Part shown: positions 32,516 to 42,778 of the stretch, piece after piece
Layout of the letters: every line of letters starts with the position of its first letter
Position numbering within the stretch: the stretch's first letter is position 1
Assembly: GCA_025765595.1 (NCBI GenBank)
Contig: JAIVFH010000007.1
Coordinates: forward strand, 62,001 to 126,000
Direction of reading: 5' to 3'
DNA from: Obelidium mucronatum
Lineage: Eukaryota > Chytridiomycota > Chytridiomycetes > Chytridiales > Chytriomycetaceae
DNA: 64,000 nt
Position numbers and translations under genes: made by a program
Notes under the pieces: model-generated
Database searches by the model: none
The model's input: only the letters and a program-made list of their open reading frames with translations
What the model was told of the DNA's origin: nothing

Positions 32516-32899
32516 ATGACTACCGCTTCCATTACCACACTCCTCCTCCTCCTTTACACCACCACCAACACCATGGCACAACAACAATGCAACATTTCCA
32601 AAGACTGTGGTAACACAAACACCACAATGTGCTACTCGGGTGTCTGTGGAGCTTGTGCGATTGGAAACAAGTGTACTTCTCTTGCCGGTTGTTGCGACCA
32701 AATGCTCTGTGGAAGAGGTCGATGCATTGAATGGAATACTAGTGGTTCTTCTACTGGATCTGATGATTCTGCGTTTCGGATCGGCATGATTGTGGGTTCT
32801 GTTGTTTTTGTCTTGATTTTTGTGGGATGCATCTCAATGTGGTGTTTGCGTCGTCGCCGAACACAAGTTGGAACGAGTGTTGGATTCGGAAGTGGATGA
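32516..32899 (+). CDS. Cys-rich type I membrane protein, cluster member 3 (short tail)
   Basis: Single exon, 127 residues from ATG 32516. Signal peptide (ITTLLLLLYTTTNTMA), ten-Cys ectodomain with a two-residue longer second loop (CNISKDC, CYSGVCGAC, CCDQMLC), TM helix IGMIVGSVVFVLIFVGCISM, then a short basic tail (CLRRRRTQVG) ending GFGSG. It lacks the Gln/Pro tail of the other members. Two decayed 3' copies follow. Confidence 0.7.
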   Translation: MTTASITTLLLLLYTTTNTMAQQQCNISKDCGNTNTTMCYSGVCGACAIGNKCTSLAGCCDQMLCGRGRCIEWNTSGSSTGSDDSAFRIGMIVGSVVFVLIFVGCISMWCLRRRRTQVGTSVGFGSG

Positions 32900-33007
32900 A
32901 TTATAATTATTTTATGTACATGTCTATAGTATTGTATGTTTGGAAATTAGAAGTAACTGGAAAAACAGCACTTTAAAAAAAATTATTCATCAAATCTAAA
33001 TATGCCC

Positions 33008-33240
33008 TCGATGCATTGCAAGGACCACAAGTGGTTCATCCACTGGATCTGATGATTCTTGCGTTTCGGATCGGCATGATTGTCTGTGCAGTTGTTTTTT
33101 TGTCTTGATTTTTGCGGAATGCATCTCAATGTGGTGTTGGCGTCGTCGAAAACAAGTTGGAGCGAATGTTGGATTCGGAAGTGGATGAATAATAATAAGT
33201 TAATGTACATGTCTATAGTATTGTATGTTTGGAAATTAAA
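33008..33240 (+). pseudogene. 3' fragment of cluster member 3, first relic
   Basis: Repeats the end of member 3 from the ACTAGTGGTTCTTCTACTGG-equivalent through the TM and basic tail region to the 3' flank (TGTACATGTCTATAGTATTG), with indels that break the frame in the TM segment. There is no signal peptide or cysteine part. Confidence 0.7.
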
Positions 33241-33261
33241 GTACTGCTTGGAAAAAGCATC

Positions 33262-33481
33262 AAATCAAATTGCACGGACCACAAGTGGTCCTTCTACTGG
33301 ATCTGATGATGCTATCGTTTCGGATCGGCATGATTGTTGGGTGCAGTTGTTTTTTGTCTTGATTTTTGCGTTGGTGCTTCGTCGAAAACACGAGTTTCAC
33401 GGAGAGTTGATGAATGATAATAAGTTAATGTGTGACTAATATGGAAAATGCTTGAAAAATGAAATAAAGTACTGCTTGAAA
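33262..33481 (+). pseudogene. 3' fragment of cluster member 3, second relic
   Basis: A second, more decayed copy of the same segment, in direct orientation, ending with the same AATAAAGTACTGCTTG flank as the first relic. It shows repeated tandem copying of the member 3 3' end. The following 270 bp to the next gene hold nothing recognisable. Confidence 0.65.
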
Positions 33482-33751
33482 GAAATTAGTGGTGGTTATG
33501 TAAATAAATGAGTGCATCAGTCTCTTGTGTGCCTTTCTTCTTCATATTCTCTTGTTCGACAGATACGATAGTTGATACATGTATTATCAAGTAATATTTA
33601 TAGATTGCCACTGTCATATTATTATTATCGTCACACAATATTACCCAAATTAATTGGGTCCGACTCCCTCGTAAAAATAACAATTTGAAACACATGCACA
33701 ACAAAAAAACCTCATCAGAATTTTAAAGTTCAAAAAAGAGACAGTGAAACC

Positions 33752-34528
33752 ATGCATTCTGCTCTTACTCTCCTCGCCTTGATCGCAAGCGTTGCTCAGG
33801 CTCAAGTTGTTGCGCCCTTCTCGTCAACTTCAACCACCAGAACCGCGCCTTCCGCTTCAACAACCACTTTCCGCACAACTACAACTTCCACACGGACTGC
33901 CACCACAACCGGTGCCATCATTAACATTTCTACGGAAACAGTTATCAATGTCGCACTCATTGCTGGAAGTGTTGTTGGTGGTTTATTGCTTTGTATCATT
34001 ATCGCCGTAGTCTACTGCTGTTGTTGCCGAAACAAGGGAAAGCAGCAACAGCAGCAAGTTCTTCCCCAGACTCAAGTTTACCAAGCTCCTTACCCAGGTG
34101 ATGTGCAGCAGCAGCAATCAGCTCAATACGTTCAATACGGTGCCGCCGCCGCACCTGCCGCTGCTGCCCCTTACGGTACCAGCGTCGGGGGTTACTCTGA
34201 ACCAACCTCGCCCCCACCACCAACACCTTCCAGTGGAACCGCCGCAGGGTACAATGAGCCAGCATTCCCACCGCCACAATCAAATCAGTACGCGCCTCCA
34301 AGCTTGCCACCTCCTTCAACTTCTGCTGCAAATGAACCAAACTTCCCACCACCGCCAAATGCGCCAGGTGGCGGGTACGGACAAACTCAGACGTTCGCGG
34401 AGCCAAGCTTTCCTCCTCCTCCTGCTGCTGCTGCTGGGTACCAACAACCAAGTTACGCTCCACCTGCAGGCGCGCCGCCACCATCAAGCTTCAATGAACC
34501 CAGCTTCCCACCTCCAGGAGCCAAGTAA
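33752..34528 (+). CDS. type I membrane protein with Thr-rich ectodomain, cluster member 4
   Basis: Single exon, 258 residues. Signal peptide MHSALTLLALIASVAQAQ; a Ser/Thr-rich ectodomain without the ten cysteines, likely O-glycosylated; TM helix VALIAGSVVGGLLLCIIIAV followed by YCCCCRNKGK. A long tail repeats an NEPxFPPPP-like unit at least five times (NEPAFPPPQ, NEPNFPPPP, AEPSFPPPP, NEPSFPPPG). The TM/Cys4 junction and tail match members 1, 2 and 5, so the ectodomain was replaced or lost. Confidence 0.7.
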   Translation: MHSALTLLALIASVAQAQVVAPFSSTSTTRTAPSASTTTFRTTTTSTRTATTTGAIINISTETVINVALIAGSVVGGLLLCIIIAVVYCCCCRNKGKQQQQQVLPQTQVYQAPYPGDVQQQQSAQYVQYGAAAAPAAAAPYGTSVGGYSEPTSPPPPTPSSGTAAGYNEPAFPPPQSNQYAPPSLPPPSTSAANEPNFPPPPNAPGGGYGQTQTFAEPSFPPPPAAAAGYQQPSYAPPAGAPPPSSFNEPSFPPPGAK

Positions 34529-34595
34529 AAATCCAGGAACCAAAGTGAAAGGGGGTGTTCAATTCTAGAATAAAAAAAAAATTAAAGAAAAAAAA

Positions 34596-35498
34596 ATGTA
34601 TCTGTTTGGTCTTTTGACCCTTTTAGCGACAACAGCTGTCGATGCAGCTTGCTTCTACTCTAGCGAGTGCCCCGTGGGTACAATGTGTTTTGCCGGGGTC
34701 TGCAACACATGTGCCGTCGGGTTGCTCTGCAGCTCGATCGCAGGGTGTTGTAACGGGTTGACTTGTGTCAATGGCAAGTGCGCCAATGCTGTTCGAACGG
34801 CAACTACCACTGTGCAGCCACGGCCAACGACAGTTACTTCAGTGACGACCACTTCATCGTCTTCGTCAAAGGGCGGGATCATTGGGGGAGGTGTTGGGGG
34901 CGCTGTGTTTCTGTTGATTGTTGGGTTTGTGATCTTTTGGTGCTGTTGCCGTGGAAAGAAGGGGAAACAGGATCAGCAGCAGCAGCCACAGCAGCCGGTG
35001 GTGTATCAACAGCAACAGGTTCCGTATATGGTGGCTCAGGGCCAGCCGAGCTACCCTCCTCCTCCTCATCAGCAAGGGTTTAATGAACCCAGCTTCCCGC
35101 CGCCCCCATTGTCGTCGAATCAGTACCCGGTGCCTGGCCAAGTGGTTACGGGATACAATGAACCAAGCTTCCCGCCGCCAGGAGTCCCTGCTGCTGCTGG
35201 TACTGCTGCTGCCGCTTCGAACTTGTACAGTGAACCAAGTGGTCCGCCGCCAGGAATGAATCAGTACCCGGAACCTAGTTTCCCGCCTCCACCGTCGTCA
35301 ACGCCTTCAGCTACTGCTCCAGGGGCGCCGGGTTATCCAACTCCTGCGAACCAACCAAGTTTCCCTACTCCTCCAGTGTCATCAAATGGATCGAACCCTA
35401 ACCCCAACAACGGCGGCGGAGGTGGGTACTATGCTCAGCCGAATACGCCTCCGCCTGGATTCAATGAACCAAGCTATCCACCTCCGTCAAGACAATAA
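34596..35498 (+). CDS. Cys-rich type I membrane protein, cluster member 5 (long tail)
   Basis: Single exon, 300 residues, starting 67 bp after member 4 ends. Signal peptide MYLFGLLTLLATTAVDA; ten-Cys ectodomain (CFYSSEC, CFAGVCNTC, CCNGLTC); Thr/Ser linker; Gly-rich TM start (GGIIGGGVGGAVFLLIVGF) then FWCCCRGKKGK. The tail is over 150 residues of repeated xEPSFPPPP units separated by Ser/Ala/Gly spacers, ending SYPPPSRQ. Proline-rich repeats of this type are typical ligands of WW, SH3 or profilin-like domains; that is inference. Confidence 0.75.
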   Translation: MYLFGLLTLLATTAVDAACFYSSECPVGTMCFAGVCNTCAVGLLCSSIAGCCNGLTCVNGKCANAVRTATTTVQPRPTTVTSVTTTSSSSSKGGIIGGGVGGAVFLLIVGFVIFWCCCRGKKGKQDQQQQPQQPVVYQQQQVPYMVAQGQPSYPPPPHQQGFNEPSFPPPPLSSNQYPVPGQVVTGYNEPSFPPPGVPAAAGTAAAASNLYSEPSGPPPGMNQYPEPSFPPPPSSTPSATAPGAPGYPTPANQPSFPTPPVSSNGSNPNPNNGGGGGYYAQPNTPPPGFNEPSYPPPSRQ

Positions 35499-35668
35499 GA
35501 TTTCGAAAATAAAAATTTGGAGAAAAAAGCGTATCTTTATGAAAAGAATGTCTTATTTTTTTTTTGGAGAAGCGTAACTACTCCTCTATGAAAAGTATGT
35601 CTTTTTTTGGGTTATCGATAATTTCGATTTGTGGCTGTGCCCTTGATAAAAAAAAAATTGCCAATAAA

Positions 35669-36094
35669 ATGTTTCACCTCCTCATCAGCATCGCCGCCGT
35701 CGCTCCCCTTGTCCATGCATGTATCGGCGGGTTCCTGGATACCGAAACGTGTTCAATTGACTCTGACTGTTGCAGTGGGTATTACTGCGGGAGACGTTAC
35801 AAATGTGTCAACTGGAACTTTGAGATTGGTCTTTTCGTCACGATTGCTCTAGTGTTGCTTGGGCTGTGTGGGTATGATAAGTATACTGACTGGAGAGATA
35901 GACGGAAAGAGAAGCAGTTGGGGTTGGAGTTGGAGCAGCAGCAGCAGCAGCAGCAAGAAGGTGGAACCACTGCAGTTCGGACTGCCGAGCAATTTGGTGG
36001 GTCTTATGAACCAGTGCCGCCGTATACCACCACCACGACCACCATCACCAATCAAGAGCAAAATCAAGAACCGTCCCATGTTGTATCCAAATGA
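35669..36094 (+). CDS. Cys-rich type I membrane protein, cluster member 6 (reduced ectodomain)
   Basis: 141 residues from ATG 35669. Signal peptide MFHLLISIAAVAPLVHA, then a shortened cysteine module (C-x9-C-x5-CC-x4-C-x5-C: ETCSIDSDCCSGYYC) that keeps only the second half of the ten-Cys pattern. TM helix IGLFVTIALVLLGLCGY follows, then a charged juxtamembrane stretch (DWRDRRKEKQ), poly-Gln and a Thr-rich tail. An upstream in-frame ATG at 35564 would add a Ser/hydrophobic leader and is less likely. Confidence 0.65.
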   Translation: MFHLLISIAAVAPLVHACIGGFLDTETCSIDSDCCSGYYCGRRYKCVNWNFEIGLFVTIALVLLGLCGYDKYTDWRDRRKEKQLGLELEQQQQQQQEGGTTAVRTAEQFGGSYEPVPPYTTTTTTITNQEQNQEPSHVVSK

Positions 36095-36210
36095 CGGGAT
36101 TCGTATTCCCCCCCTCACCGTCTGGCGATTTGTATAACGACCTTATAATAAAAACCGCAATAAAAATTAAAAACGGAAAGTGTATTACGCATTCTTTCTT
36201 TGTTGAAACT

Positions 36211-36725
36211 TTAGTCCGACGTTTTGATATTGTACCATCTTTGGTTTGAAAAAAAAACTTTTGTGGCTGTGCGGCCGTTTACCTTCGTCTGAAAAATAAA
36301 AAAGCATACGTGGAAAGCACTTCCTAAGCGCCGCAGCGTACTCTATGCCAACTAAGCTTTCAAACTTGATGGGCTGTCATCCTTTAAAGAAACCCTTGAT
36401 CCCAAAAAGCAACGACTCTCACCCGATCATCCCCCCGTTTTAAAAACATACATACGTGAGAGCAAGTGCTGGAAGCTGCCAATAAGGCTGAGTTTGGGTA
36501 TACTCCGGCAGCACCAACTGGCCGTTCACCGCCCATACAGGGACAACTCGCGGGAAAGAACAGCCGCTGCCCCAGTGGCAAAGAAACCACAAACCCAGCC
36601 AACAAGTCCTTATCGTGAGCAAATCGACGGATAGAAAAACTTTGCGTGGTGGTGTTCAGTTTGTTAGGGAATATGCGCGGTCCGCCAAGAAGGAGGAAAC
36701 CGATGACTGGAGCAAAGGAAGCCAT
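36211..36725 (-). CDS. candidate spliced small protein, low confidence
   Basis: Minus-strand frame 36725-36456 ends at a strong GTATGT donor; a polypyrimidine tract and TTTTTTCAG acceptor precede 36288-36211, giving a 115-residue product in phase. It begins MASFAPVIGFLLLGG and has a basic patch SFSIRRFAHDK, like a mitochondrial presequence, then small hydrophobic residues. Another frame across the first exon is also open, so the model is uncertain. The rest of the 36095-36847 gap shows nothing else. Confidence 0.25.
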
Positions 36726-36847
36726 AATTACGGTGGTCCGTACGCCCCTGCAAAATTTCAACATAATAAAAACAACGCGCTCTGGAAATTTGGCTTTAGG
36801 GCTCAAGCCATAGAGTATCAGAACTCATATAATCTGACTCTGTGGCC

Positions 36848-38372
36848 ATGCCTGCATCTTCTGGTACCAACTGCTGCACTTTGCCGAATGAATTAATTGA
36901 AGCCATTGCCGTACATCTTCCGATCAATTCCGATTTGACTCGATTGGCGCTGCAGTCCACACCTTTTTCCCACATAATACTTTCAAGTCCTACATTTTGT
37001 CGAATACATATCCGGCATCAATTGAGACTATCTGCATGTAAATCCATAAGAGATTATTTTCAGTCTTATGGTTTGATAAACAAAGAATGGAGGAGCCTTC
37101 CATTTAACTATCAAGCAATCGCCTATGGTGAAATCCTATTCTCTGATAATGATTGCAATTACATTGTTGACCCTTGCGTTTGGTTTCTTCAAAACGCAAA
37201 AGCTGCAAGAGTGATGCAGTTCCTGTTGGATTCTCAGACAACCGACCTCTTCGGTGGGCTGTTGAATGCAATCATGTCAAAGTTGTCAAAATGCTTTTGG
37301 AAGACCCATTAGTTGATGCATCATCTCAAAGAAATAAACCCATTCTGGATGCTGCAAGACGTGGCTATATGGAGATTGCAAAGCTCCTCCTTCTGGATCC
37401 ACGCGTGGATGCGACTGTCAAAGGGAACAAAGCCATTTGTGACGCGTGTGAACATGGGCATTTGAAACTAGCCAAGCTTCTCTTATCACATTCAAAGTGT
37501 GTTGATCCATCAACGGACGGAGATTTGCCACTTAAGCTGGCCGTTATGAATGGTCACACTAAAATTGTGAGGCTCTTGCTTAAAGATTCGAGAGTGAACC
37601 CTGGCGTAATGGGAAATCATTTGATGTTGGTGGCGTCGAAAGAGGGGTTTACTGGTATCGTAAGGATTTTGTTGGCAGATCCACGCGCTCATCCAGCAAA
37701 ACCCAATGGAAACGCCGCGATCATTGTAGCGGCGAGTAGTGGACATGCCGATGTTGTCCGCTTGCTGATTTTGGATCCACGAGTGACTCCTGGGGTGCGC
37801 TCCAACTTGCCTATTGAAGCAGCATCGAGAAATGGGCATTTAGAAACTGTGAGAGTGTTGCTGGAGAGTCCGAGAGTCAATCCTTCTAACAGTCAAGCAT
37901 TTCTGGATGCTGTACAAAGAGGACACACTCAGATTGTGAAGCTACTACTCGCTGATGCAAGAATACATCCTGATACTGTGATACAGATGGAAACTATGCC
38001 ATTATGAGTGCAAGTAGCCGCGGTCACGTTGAAGTAGTGCGGATTTTGCTGGAAAGTCCGTTGGTTGACCCAACTTCCAGCGATAGTTATGCATTTCGAA
38101 ACGCTTGCGAAAATGGCCATGTAGAGGTTCTTCGACTGCTACTACGTAATCATGGAGTTCGCCAAGCTTCACTTGAGATTGTTGACAATGGTTTCTTTGA
38201 ACGACTATGCCAACGGAATCAATTTGCTTTAATTGGAGTATTGCTGGAGAGTCGGGCGGTGCTCCCGGAAGTTTGCACTTTGGCTCTTCGGCAGGCCAAT
38301 CGGAACAAAAAATCGGAGTTAATTCAAGTATTGCTGGGGAGTTCTCTGGTCGATCCAGTTCAAACTCTTTGA
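36848..38372 (+). CDS. F-box-like/ankyrin-repeat protein with two frame breaks
   Basis: Starts at ATG 36848 with an F-box-like head (CCTLPNELIEAIAVHLPI), then at least ten ankyrin-type repeats of the HADVVRLLILDPRV kind (LLLxDPRVxP repeats). The frame changes near 37235 (FLLD to FSDNRPLRWAVE) and again near 37978 (HPDTV to DTDGNYAIMSAS). Each break is mended conceptually by a single missing base, and repeats continue cleanly on both sides to the stop at 38372. It could be a recent pseudogene or carry two sequence errors. Ankyrin arrays bind proteins; with an F-box the protein would be an SCF adaptor. Confidence 0.6.
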
Positions 38373-38593
38373 TCTGCTGACTAGAACGCCAACAGTCCAG
38401 TTGTCACAATCACGCACAACTAAAGGGGACATCAGGATGGACATGGACGGCGTCTGGAACACTCTATTTTCAATTCAAACTCCGAAAGATGTAAACGAAT
38501 AAACAATACTTACCTTTATTATTCCAGAATTTTAACTAAAAACTAGAAACACGATAAAAAGAGTTCAAATTCCTTGTGCAACCAACCAAAAAA

Positions 38594-39055
38594 ATGCTCC
38601 ACCAAAGTCTTGCCGCTCTTGCCCTTTTTACTTCTGTAGCAAACGCTTGCTTTAATTCCAAAGAGTGCCCATCCGACGCTCTTTGCTATGAAAGCTACTG
38701 CCGAACCTGTTCTGTCGGTAGCTTGTGCACGAGTTTTGGTGGATGCTGTGATGGCATGTACTGTTCCACCAAGGGAAGATGTGACATACGCCCTGAAGCT
38801 TCTAGCTCAACAAAGTGGATGTATCTTGGGATTGCTGTGGGAGTCTTCCTTTTCCTCTTTCTTTTATATGCTTGCTATTGCTCTGCTTCCCAGAAAAAGA
38901 AACGGCATCAGCAGCAGCAACAGCATCAGCAGCAGCAATTTCAGCCAGATTTTGCTGCTTCTCAGCAGCTGCCCGTTGTTTATGTGGGTCAAGCCTTCAA
39001 TAACGATCAGCAACAATATCAAGGGAATCACCCAAACCACCCGCCTCCGAAGTGA
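38594..39055 (+). CDS. Cys-rich type I membrane protein, cluster member 7
   Basis: 153 residues from ATG 38594. Signal peptide MLHQSLAALALFTSVANA; ten-Cys ectodomain (CFNSKEC, CYESYCRTC, CCDGMYC, last loop x5); TM helix MYLGIAVGVFLFLFLLYACY; then KKKRHQQQQQ and a Gln-rich tail ending NHPPPK. Clearly paralogous to member 8, 256 bp downstream. Confidence 0.75.
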   Translation: MLHQSLAALALFTSVANACFNSKECPSDALCYESYCRTCSVGSLCTSFGGCCDGMYCSTKGRCDIRPEASSSTKWMYLGIAVGVFLFLFLLYACYCSASQKKKRHQQQQQHQQQQFQPDFAASQQLPVVYVGQAFNNDQQQYQGNHPNHPPPK

Positions 39056-39310
39056 ACAGTATCATCATTGAGATAGCTAATTTGGACAATTGTTGGTATA
39101 GCGCGAAAAAATAAAATGTGGAGTAAATGGTAGTTGCCGTTTCAGTTTAACACGTTTTTTGGGCGCAATCCCATAAAGGTTGATGCTCCTAAAAACTGAG
39201 ATTTACTGTCGACCAGTTTTAGAAAATGATCAATTAACCTTCCGAACGTTGCTTTTGAATCGGACTGAAAGAGTTCGACTGTTAAATAAATCCAAAAAAC
39301 CAATTTAAAA

Positions 39311-39769
39311 ATGCTCCACCTGGTTCTTGCCGCTCTATCACTCTTCATCTCTTCAGCAAGCGCTTGCTTGAGGACCGGCGAATGCCCCTTTGGAACTCTC
39401 TGCTATTCCAGTTCCTGCCGAGGCTGTTCAGTTGGCAGTTTGTGTACCGGCTTTGCTGGTTGCTGCGATGGCCTATACTGTTCCTCCAAGGGAAGATGTG
39501 CCAGATACGCCACTTCTTCAACGTGGAAGTATTGGGCGATGGCAGCAGGCGTCATCGTCTTTCTGGTCATAGTATTCTTAATTTACAGTGCTTATTCCCG
39601 GAGACAGAAGCAGCAACAGCAGCAGCAGTTTCAGCCAGTTGTTATTGTTCCTCAGCAGCAGCAGGCAGTTTATGGCGGTCAGTACGGTGCTGGTTACCAA
39701 CAGTTGCCAGCTTACAACAATCAGTCACAGTATCAGACAAACCAACCCAACTATCCACCCCCCAAGTAA
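39311..39769 (+). CDS. Cys-rich type I membrane protein, cluster member 8
   Basis: 152 residues. Signal peptide MLHLVLAALSLFISSASA; ten-Cys ectodomain (CLRTGEC, CYSSSCRGC, CCDGLYC); TM helix YWAMAAGVIVFLVIVFLIYS; then RRQKQQQQQQ, a Gln/Tyr tail and an NYPPPK end. The conserved elements across members 7 and 8 are the cysteines, the KGRC end of the ectodomain and the tail terminus. Confidence 0.75.
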   Translation: MLHLVLAALSLFISSASACLRTGECPFGTLCYSSSCRGCSVGSLCTGFAGCCDGLYCSSKGRCARYATSSTWKYWAMAAGVIVFLVIVFLIYSAYSRRQKQQQQQQFQPVVIVPQQQQAVYGGQYGAGYQQLPAYNNQSQYQTNQPNYPPPK

Positions 39770-39909
39770 ATAGTATCAAATTTAGGAGAGATTGGGAAAT
39801 TTTGGTTCTTTCAACTGATTTGCGTCTTGTTGGCGTCCTTTTCGAAAATAAAAGTGTACAGTTCATTCCCGCAAGTTTAGTTTCTTTATATACCAGCAGT
39901 TCTTTGTAT

Positions 39910-41285
39910 TTACACTCTGAACATGACTATAGATGCAATTTGATTCCCGTCTATCACCTCGAATATCAATCCTTCATAGCCAAAGTATTCACTGCCCCCA
40001 AAGGGGCTGCTTCCCATAGCTTTGTTATACACCATATGCTTTGGAGGTGGGCCCAATAGCTTCTGAACGGTTGGCCAGGAAGAAGATCCGTCAATAAGAT
40101 GTCCCTTGTCTCCATCTAAACAGATTTTTTAGAACGTTTCAAAACAACTCGACAAGGCACACACACCATGACTAAGAAGCATTCGAAAGTTGCACTTGAC
40201 ATATCTCCCAAACGAATAATGTGTGGGTAAGTTACAGTGTAGGACGAATCGGTCAACTCTTGCCCCCTTGTCCACGAAAAGAAACTGGTCAGCATTGCCC
40301 TCCATCAAAAAAACTGAAGATTCGAAGAATCGCTTACCGAAGAATCCATGACAACATCCAGCCCTAAATTAAAGTAATTCCATACAACATATTCCCGTGT
40401 CAAACCATTCTCCATCCCGCCTCCATCCACAGCGGCATCTGCAGTTTTCCCAAAAACATCAGTGGGAGATCCTAGCGAACATAATACATCCTGAGAATGA
40501 CATCCAAAAGAGATCCCATCCCCGCCATCTTCACTTCCCGGAAAAGCCAATCCCCGTCCAGGGACGCAATGTAGAAGAGCCTGTGTTCGAGACTTCAACA
40601 ACACTGGTGGCGCCCTTTTAATAATTTCTTTCGAAATTTCGTGTGCAGAAACTGCAGGATTGAATACATAGATCCTGGATGTGATGGGACTCTTTTCAGA
40701 AGGAATGGCAAGAAGTAAATCGGACGAGATCCGATTTTCGGCAGACTTTTCATGCGATGTGAGCAAATGAGCAGGAATAGGGAACACGAATGCGATTCCA
40801 GGGTATCCAAGGATAAAGTCTCCATCGTCGCTGACATGACCAGGGTATGTTGGACCCAGGCGTTTCAGAATTGACCGGAGAGAAGGTGAGGATCCGAGCT
40901 CTTGTCCTCGGAATAAAAGAGGAAATTTGGTGAAATTGTATATTTCAATCAAGCGTAGTGTCTAATTTTTGTTTCCTTTGTTTGGCGGTGGGGTGGCTTT
41001 TTTTTGTTTGTGTTTGCAAACCTGCTCTTTGCAATCCAGCCTACAAGATATTCCAAGGGATTTTGCATTCAGCAGAATATCGACATCGCTGCTGATCTAA
41101 AAGTAGGTTTAACTTTTCACCGGAACTGCCGTAGCAATTTGTACCTTTGGTGCCACAACCAAATCCACCTGTCCACCTGTAGCCAAAGCGGTATTCGAAA
41201 CCAGAGTCCTTAAAACAGCCATTGTGTGCTGAAGTGTGTTGCCTAGTTGCAGTGGCCCAACGGAGACACCAGGAACAAAGTCCAT
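39910..41285 (-). CDS. PHAF1-like (UPF0183/C16orf70) autophagy-related protein
   Basis: Exons 41285-41145, 41096-41022, 40961-40167 and 40115-39910. Family features occur in order: GPLQLGNTLQHTMAVLR at the start; RLIEIYNFTKFPLLFRG; LKRLGPTYPGHVSDDG; FGCHSQDVLCSLGSPTDVF; EYVVWNYFNLGLDVVMDSS; VDRFVLHCNLPTHYSFGRY; and the end EGLIFEVIDGNQIASIVMF. Animal PHAF1 works with BCAS3 at the phagophore. The frame breaks once in exon 3 at a run of seven T (about 40305-40311, sense strand): eight T would join SNLQFF to LMEGNADQF. A homopolymer miscall is likely, since both sides are well conserved. Confidence 0.8.
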
Positions 41286-41304
41286 TGTTTTTAAGTCTTT
41301 ATTT

Positions 41305-42740
41305 TTAGATTAATCGTAATAAATAGTCTGCTGCTTCCTTCTTCAACTTTTCTAAATTCGAAATCATAAGTCGAGTGTCGGATTCATAACTCTCCCTCGC
41401 GCGCTTTCCCATTTCTTTGCGCTTCCACACGCTCAACTTCAAGACACGCTTGACAACATCACAAATTCCGGTTTCGTTTACTGACACAGGAGAAATGAAA
41501 TAAGGTGCCATCCCTTGATACTCCTCTGGACGTGGCTCCTCGTGTCCAATGAGCAGACCAGAAACATTGTCCTGTACAAATTCGTTCATTGGAGCCCAAT
41601 CAGTTGTAAGCACCAGGGCACCCATCGCACGCGCCTCGTTGATGTAATGCCCATATCCTTCTTGCATGGACGAAGTAATGTGGATTCCATTCGCAACTTG
41701 CAACTCACGCAATTTTTTGATGGAAACCCGTTCATACACTCTCCAGTTTCGTGGAATGTACTGGTATCTCCTTCGGAGCATCTCTCTTTCATAGTTTCCT
41801 ACAACCGTGAGCGTCGGCCATTCCGAATGCTGATTTTTCTTGGTTAGGAATAATCAAGTGGTGCATACAAAAGCAAAACAACAAAAACCTGCATCCAACA
41901 ATCCAAGATCGCAAAAGTAGATTTCCTTCCTGAATGGCCATATCCATGAAAGAACTTTTTAAAGTTTTGCTTTTGCTTCATTTTGGCCGCTTTTTCAACA
42001 CCAAACAACTCTTCAAGATTCTTGATGGCGTCTGGCGACGAATGGCTCATGTAAGTAATTTCCAATCCCTTGATTCCCTTGGTTTCGACAAGCTTCCGTG
42101 AGGCTTCGCATGTGATTTTCGTTTTGCAGAGCAGTCTGGTCATGTTTTGAAAGTACCACAAGTGTTCATGTTTAATTTGCTCAATGTTGGGCATCCAGTA
42201 GTTTCTCAGCCCAGGGAACTTTAGCAGCGGTTCGTTCACGTATTCTCCATGAAGATATGTGCTCCGAGGACAGGTTTCCGCTTTCCTTTCAAAGGTGTCA
42301 GCCCCAAATTCAATTGACAGACGAGCATCTGCAAAGTAAATGTATTGCACAAAGTCTGAACAGTGACCCATAGATCTTCCACTTTGACTTGTGCTGATTT
42401 CAATTGGATGGCAGGTGGACAGGTAATTTGCAGTCTTTTGGGCAATGGAGCCTCGAATTGCAGAGTACCGGGTGATGTGGAGAGAGTCGCCAGAGTGGCA
42501 AAGATCAAGCAATTCGGCAATTGAAAATCCTGAAGATGCGTTCAAGGGAGTAAGAGTCGTCGAGTGCTCTTTGAGCATTGCAAATGGATAGTTGGGTAAA
42601 GGTTCCTTAATGAACGAGGTATCTTGCAGAGAAGATACAGGTGGCGTTTTGCGAGCACGGGTTCCAAAGGCTATGAACGAGAGAAAGAGCGCCGCTCCTA
42701 CGGTGATCGTCACGAGGAGAATTCTGTATAGAGCCTTCAT
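41305..42740 (-). CDS. type II membrane glycosyltransferase, GT-B/GT4-like
   Basis: Exons 42740-41889 and 41829-41305 (59-nt intron), 458 residues. A short cytosolic N-terminus and signal anchor (ILLVTITVGAALFLSFIAF) place the catalytic part in the Golgi/ER lumen. The N-terminal luminal half is family-specific (SMGHCSDFVQYIYFADARLS, CPRSTYLHGEY, ITYMSHSSPDA). The C-terminal half has the GT4-type donor-binding signature EGYGHYINEARAMGALVLTT with the two acidic residues, and the final helix KRARESYESD. Donor and acceptor sugars cannot be told. A paralogue lies 38 bp upstream of its start and a relic copy near 46 kb. Confidence 0.75.
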
Positions 42741-42778
42741 ATTAATATCTATTTTTGGCTTTATTTTAGAACCCCTCT

